NCBI GenBank assembly: GCA_020002185.1
Contig: CM034544.1
Coordinates: forward strand, 37,167,862 to 37,231,861
Reading direction: 5' to 3'
DNA from: Paraescarpia echinospica
Taxonomy: Eukaryota; Annelida; Polychaeta; Sabellida; Siboglinidae
DNA length: 64,000 bases
The number at the start of each line of letters is the position of its first letter. Position 1 is the first letter of the stretch. Made by a program: the position numbers and the translations under genes. Of this stretch, positions 58,232 to 64,000 are shown in pieces. The notes below the pieces were generated by a model, which worked only from the letters and a program-made list of their open reading frames with translations, did no database searches and was not told the DNA's origin.

Positions 58232-59079
58232 TTAGCAAGTGTACATACTCTCTTACTTAGTTAAGTAATATCATCGTCATTGTTATTCTCAAGTATATTA
58301 TAATGATATAGATTAGTTGCGATTTTTGTTTCTCTTGCTAGATGCAAGGCGATATATATTGTCTGCGATTTTGTTTCTCTATATATCCCCAACTACTGAC
58401 GCAACATTTGCTTTTTTATAATTACTTTATGGTATAGCTTGCGTCTTGCAATTTTTTTGCAGTTTATGTTCTCGTTGCTTTCCTTATAATGCAAATTAAT
58501 TATAATGTGTGTCTTTCCTTCGATTAATCAATACTTATTTCCACAAATGTATTGAATAATGCAATTTGCATCTCGGTATGACATGAATTATGCATACTTA
58601 TTTACATACTTTGTATCATTATATTACTGGTTTCCACACATTGTTTACTTTTTCACACATACCTGCGTGTTAACATAATTTAGAATGTGATATAATTACT
58701 TGCAGTGGATTCCATTTAAATTCAATTAATTAGTTATCGCAGACATAATGCAAATTCCAATTAGTTGGTCGCATTGTTTTTTCGTCTTGCTAATTTTATT
58801 ATGATTACTATTGTCATTATGTCATACCAATGGGAAGACCGGTCCGGATACGTCCGGTCACGACACGTACAGTTCATAATCTTTTTCTATACATTTCTTT
58901 TTTGTTTATAATTATTGTTGCACAAACATGTATTTCTTGCATGGTGACAGATATGGTGACATGCTACACAACATTGAGTATACTAACTTCGTATGACTAT
59001 GGTAAAACAAGGCTTTTGGTTTACAGTGGACAGTCGGTTGTTATGCTATATGTTTCAAACATAATTACTCATTTAAAGA
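58232..59079. other. AT-rich spacer between two LINE relics
   Basis: Follows the ORF1 relic and precedes the endonuclease relic. It has no motif. It is too long for a normal inter-ORF spacer, so either an insertion or two separate elements. Confidence 0.4.
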
Positions 59080-59870
59080 ATGCTAGCTAACGATTCATTT
59101 CCTTCGTTTCAAGGAGGTATTAATGTGAATTCTCTATTTACTGTACTACAGCTAAATGAGGCTGCTGATGAAGATTTTCAACCAATACGTCATTCGACAT
59201 ATTATGATCGTGACAATTTTAAACTACTAGCAGAAACAAATAACGAACGGTTTAGAATACTTATCTCAAACATATAATATATTAATGCAAAATTCAGCGA
59301 AATTGAAGCCTTCTTAGAATAACTTAACCAGAATAAATTTTAATTTAGCGTAATGTGCTTTCAGGAAAGCTGGCTTTCAGATAATGATGATCTATCACAC
59401 CTACAAATCGAGGGATATCATTGCATCACACAAGGCAAAACATGAAGCACTAAAGGCGGACTACTCATTTACTTAAGCAACAAATACAATTTCAAAGTTA
59501 TTTTGTGTCTAAATCAGTTTCAACATAGGGAAGGACAATGTATCAACATAAGTGGAGGTGGACTCTTAAAATATATTATAATTGGAAATATTTACCAAAT
59601 TATAAAACAAAGTTGTTTAGCGAATTCACACCAATTATCTCATCCTTTGACAAATCAAAATCCGACATCATTATTTCTGGTGATTTCAATATAAATCTTC
59701 TTAAAATTAACGAAAGATATGTTTTTGGTGATTTTTTGATTGATTATTCATCTGATGGATCGATTTTTATGGCTTTCCCTCCCTCCCTCCCTCCACACAC
59801 CATTTATGGGACATTCACAGAATTGATCAGTCGCCGTGCATCAACATTTGGAGCGTTGTCAATATGAAAG
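59080..59870 (+). pseudogene. LINE AP-endonuclease relic
   Basis: Frames give RFRILISNI, YINAKFSEIEAFLE, FQESWLSDNDDLSHLQIEGY, GGLLIYLSNKYNFKVI, FTPIISSFDKSKSDIIISGD and FNINLLKINERYVFGDFL. QESWL, GGLLIYL and GDFNINLL are AP-endonuclease boxes. This looks like the same family as 43215-43500 and may be the ORF2 of the element whose ORF1 is at 57480-58231, though about 850 AT-rich bases separate them. Several stops are present and there is no RT behind it. Confidence 0.7.
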
Positions 59871-61759
59871 TTCAAATCTCACATGATAATCAGAGGTCCA
59901 GGTTTTATGGCATGGTCGTCGATGAAACGGTCTCATCTTCAAAAAACACAGTTGTTGACAAGCCATTTTTTAATGATGGCGGCGGGCGGTAAATGGCAAC
60001 GATTCTCATGGATGACGTAGGTGTTATGAATAATTATTTATTCCCCTCGCCTGATTATCACACTAACTATTTATTCCCGTCATTTGATTGGTTCCAACGC
60101 TTACGCTATGACTAACGTCAACCATAACTAACTCAAACCGTAGCTAATTATAATAATGACATTAATACAGTGATCCGGGAACGAAATTCATATTTTCGCC
60201 GCCGCCAATGTTCACACCTTCCTTCACCTTCTGGCTGTCTCGGTTGGCTCGATTGTGACATCGGAAGCCGGAGGGGGGCATAACATTTACATTTCCACCT
60301 GCCATTGACGGTCGCCACAAAAATAAACATCGTTCACATTTAATGGGGGGGGGCTGGACGTATGTCTGTCCCTGAGAAATTCCACGGGCAACTGTCCCCT
60401 GCCGCCCCCCCGTTCCCGCGTCTATGCATTAATATGTTATGATATTTCACACTAACTATTTATTCCCGTTGCCTAATTGGATTCAACGATTACGAACTCG
60501 ACCTTAGTGTATAGGATGATTACTAAAGGTAACTTATTTACTTGGGTGGTCAACTATAATAACGGTAGTGTTTTGACATTGGGTAGTGTCTTGGGAGTAC
60601 GTTGGGATAGTGTTTTGAATTTAACTGTAGTGTTTTGAAGGTACGCTCCTCGATGTAGATTATAAACAGCACTGGGCTGAGGCTGTCTTGTGGCACCTTG
60701 ATGGGTGCCTATTGTTGTCACGAATGACGGACACTCATCCACCGATATGCGTGGTTAATCTACGACTTTTATGACCAAACTACGGTCATGTTGGAACAAA
60801 TTGCAACATAAGCAAATCTTACAGTTTTGAAAGCAAGCATATATCCTAGATAATATATCAAAAGTATATAGCTCAACAAATTAGGGAACATTGTCAAAAT
60901 TACGCAAGTTTATATTGGGCCCCCTCAATAGCTTTTATTTGCGATTTTGTGACGATTTTAATTTCGGGAAAAAGATTGAGCAAGATGATGTTTCTGTAAA
61001 CCTCAAATAATCCATATGCGTGTATGTAAATACGCACAAATTATATTCAGAGGTCAAAACAACATACATCGACATTAAAATAGTTTAACATTGCATTAGG
61101 TTTTCAATGAAATCCTTATTGGTATCAAAATATGCACGAATTACTTGTCCAGTTCGTCTCCTACATAACATGGTTATGGTCAGCGTAATTATAAGTATGT
61201 TACTCCAATGGGCATGTATCGTACACATCACATAGAGCAGGTACATCTAAAGAGGAACATTATGTATAATAATTATAATAGCCCCCTTGATATAAGGTCT
61301 ACATATAAAACACGAATCTAGCTGATGAGCTTAATTGACGAAAAATTGACGTATTCTCTCCATGTAATCTGCATTACCATATGAATATCCTTCTGTCATA
61401 AGTATTGACCGTATACGTAACATAACACAAATTTATTTTATCATTGCGCATAATAATTATAATGAACCCTTCCGTGTAAGGCCAACACATGTACATACGT
61501 GAATCTCAAGAGCCCAAGAAAGTAAGTAGTTATATACCGCAGTACCCAGTCCTTTGGACTGCTCAAAGCACTTGATCCTTTACTTCTGACATTCTTGTTT
61601 AATCGAATACCATCGAGACTTCTCTGGGAAGCATTCAGCCACTCTGCAGTTTATGCGCGAAGAGTATTCGTATACAAATATCCGTCACTGCCTATGCCCT
61701 TGGGATCAGTCATATGACTGAGAGAACTGGAGCAACATAGAGTGAACGAACTTTCCCTG
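59871..61759. other. Intergenic, nothing recognised
   Basis: AT-rich with scattered short G/C runs (60343-60350, 60403-60412). No supported exon, RNA gene or named repeat. Confidence 0.5.
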
Positions 61760-61823
61760 ATTCGACACGGCGGCACAGGATTCGAAACCGAGTTATCTCG
61801 ATTATTAGTCCACTGCGCTCCAT
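61760..61823 (-). repeat. tRNA-like segment, possible SINE head
   Basis: The complement has GGAGCGCAGTGGACTAATA (A-box-like) and GGTTTCGAATCC (a B box with one extra T) at about tRNA spacing. Acceptor-stem pairing was not found. Probably a tRNA-derived SINE fragment or tRNA pseudogene. Confidence 0.45.
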
Positions 61824-62774
61824 AAAAAACGTAATTGAGGTAAAATCGCTGTATTACGTAGTCATTAATATCACATGTAACTGACGATTGTTGTCGTAAC
61901 TCTAGACTGTGTTTGAACACTCTGTGCCACGGAATGACGTGCAAGGTGCGAGTGATGTGTTTACAAAAAGTCTCATCATTTGAATTTTCAACTCTTCAAT
62001 GACGGTTGGAAGTATCTCCATCAGCTTGTCTCGTCTGATGTATCAAATGCTCGGCTCATGTCTATGCTAAGAATCTCGACTGCGAAGCGATATTTATGTG
62101 CCTTGGCACACAACCACCGATACCTGAGCACTACGTCAACCGTACTTCGACTATGGAATCCACAATGCTCGTTCTGCTGGAAAGAGTTAACATTGTAAAG
62201 ATTGGAACATTACAAATAATTATGTATGTCCATGAATTGCAACAGACTGTGCTCCCTCCCCCGCCAATAGAAGGGTTTTGTTTACAGACACAAGCGACAG
62301 ACGAGCTAGTCACGAAGAATCGATCACACACCTGGGCAACCGATTCACGTGTCGTGCGCACATGTAACGCCATTTGGTATCGAAGAGAACCAACCTCGTC
62401 GTTCTTCCCGGTTTTAATTAGTGGATTATACGTGGATTTCCCGCCATCGAAAACTATTTAATGGTACATAACCCGTTTCATACATTACAACATTTGAACA
62501 AAATGCAGGGCTGTTACGCAATTGTCAAGCAGTCAACAAGAGAATCGTACAGAAAGCACACCCTAAGGATACGGACGGTTGTCAACGAATGTCACAAGTG
62601 CCTTGGGTAAGTCACTGTTGCGAATTACTTCATGTTGTATATCCAAGGTCATGACATGATGTGAATATTTGTGTGTGTGCACGAGTATGCGCGTGTCTGC
62701 TCATATCGGTGCGCGTCTCTGCATATCTGTATGTGTTTGTGCGTGCATGCGCGAGCCTGCGCGTACCTGTGCTT

Positions 62775-62935
62775 GGAGGCGCGTGCCCGTGCGTGCCCGT
62801 GCGTGCCCGTGCGTGCCCGTGCGTGCCCGTGCGTGCCCGTGCGTGACGTGCGTGCCCGAGCGTGCCCGTGCGTGCCTGTGCATGCCTGTGCGTGTCTGTG
62901 CATGCCTGTGCGTGTCTGTACGTGTCTGTGACCAA
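62775..62935. repeat. GTGCGTGCCC decamer minisatellite
   Basis: At least seven GCGTGCCCGT units (62779-62850) grading into GCCTGTGCATGC-type variants. It is largely alternating purine-pyrimidine, a composition that favours Z-DNA. Confidence 0.93.
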
Positions 62936-64000
62936 CTTGCAGCAAACCAAAATTGTACCGAACACATCGATCGGAAAACAAATTTAATTTTAACTCCCGA
63001 TTATGTGAAATGTGACGGAAAGAAATTGAATGCTGTATTTGTCTAAACTTGAATAACAAATAATAATATCTTGTGAACACGGACAGTCATTCGTATACAC
63101 TATCACATGGTTTACCCCGGTTCATTTCATTTATAAAACATAACTGAAACTAATTCTATGCGATGCGTCTCGGGTGATTAGTAACCCTGGAGGATGGTGA
63201 ACAGAACCATTGCCACACATTGTGTTTGAGTTGACACAAACCCTTTGACATTTACTGTTGACAATTCTAATAGAATGTGTTTCAGGTTGGTGTGAACATT
63301 TTGTTGTTTTCATGTTTGTTCTATTAACAATGAAGCTAGCTTCTTACGCTCCGTGAGTAGAGCAGTGTGAGGCATTTGCTTTCCATGTAGGATTTCATGA
63401 TGGAATTTTGATTCTTGTTCAGCTCCAGCAGTTGTTTAAAACAACTGATGTGTTTACTAATGCAAAATTAGTGCTTAACAGAAAGGCGACGCTTTCATCT
63501 TTTTGGTATCTAAAATTTGCTTGGACTCAATTCGGAACATGCATATTTCTTTTCCATTGACGTATTTTGTTACCAATAAAATTGTAGGTTTTCAGAACGA
63601 TATGAATAATTACCTTTTTTAAGAAAAAAATCAATTTTCGGACACATCCGATATGTTATTCATTTGACAATTGAAATGTAATTTTCATTGTATTATTGTA
63701 TTAAAAGTAGGTCTAAACTTGAACAATTGATGTATTATTGTTTATTGTTAGTTAAACATGTACTTTATTCTAGTAATTTATCATTTGATCTTGTACTTTA
63801 TTCTTTATTCTAGTTCTTATGTACCATGACAGATAGCCCTAGGGTCTTTTTTTTAAAAGAATGTCCTTTTAGGTGGTAAGCAGGTCAGTGTTATGAAGCA
63901 TTACAAACTGGTGGGGGACTCAAAATCTAAATTGAGCGTAACATATTATAAGGATAGAGCCAACCAATGTTACATCCACGAACGTACACATGTCACATGG
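62936..64000. other. AT-rich, nothing recognised
   Basis: No open frame longer than 60 codons that looks coding and no recognisable repeat. Confidence 0.5.

Noticed and set aside
62630..63080. His-Ala-Arg-Thr repeat frames
   Set aside because: Translation of the GTGCGTGCCC minisatellite.

Overview
The window is nuclear DNA from an animal, most likely a marine invertebrate; a mollusc or other lophotrochozoan fits but cannot be proven here. The evidence is a spliced metazoan gene (AP-3 adaptor delta subunit, AP3D1), CR1-type LINEs whose ORF1 joins a PHD-like finger to an SGNH esterase, other decayed LINEs, tRNA-derived repeats and very long (CA)n/(TG)n tracts. No bacterial, organellar or viral genes were seen. 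Two gaps of exactly 1000 N (22603-23602, 51426-52425) show that three contigs were joined.

Contig 1 (1-22602) carries AP3D1-like exons on the minus strand, from about 22.2 kb down to 0.8 kb. Contig 2 (23603-51425) opens with a near-identical reverse-complement copy of 1-14064 (23603-37403), so the 3' half of the same gene reappears on the plus strand and runs to its stop at 38464. The arms differ by LINE insertions present in only one of them, by tandem-array copy number and by a 729 bp insertion. The simplest reading is two haplotypes of one locus scaffolded in inverted order; a true palindrome is the alternative. Both copies share premature stops and a frameshift, so the locus looks like a pseudogene or a badly disrupted gene.

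Three CR1 copies matter most. Copy A is old and present in both arms. Copy B is about 4.8 kb, lies inside copy A and is found only in the left arm. Copy C is about 4.1 kb, is truncated at its 5' end, sits inside an AP3D1 exon and is found only in the right arm. Because the other arm keeps each empty site, the insertion points and target duplications can be read directly.

Beyond AP3D1, 38.5-51.4 kb holds a foldback repeat, a minisatellite, a decayed PIN/FEN1-like gene fused to a LINE endonuclease relic, and one plausible intact new gene: three minus-strand exons (45490-47248) with matching splice phases that encode a 250-residue Ser/Pro-rich protein. Long (CA)n tracts fill its intron and its upstream flank.

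Contig 3 (52426-64000) has a graded TGTC/TGCC/CGCC tetranucleotide block, a 90 bp satellite with higher-order structure and a 569-codon open frame, several LINE relics, and AT-rich sequence in which I recognise no gene.
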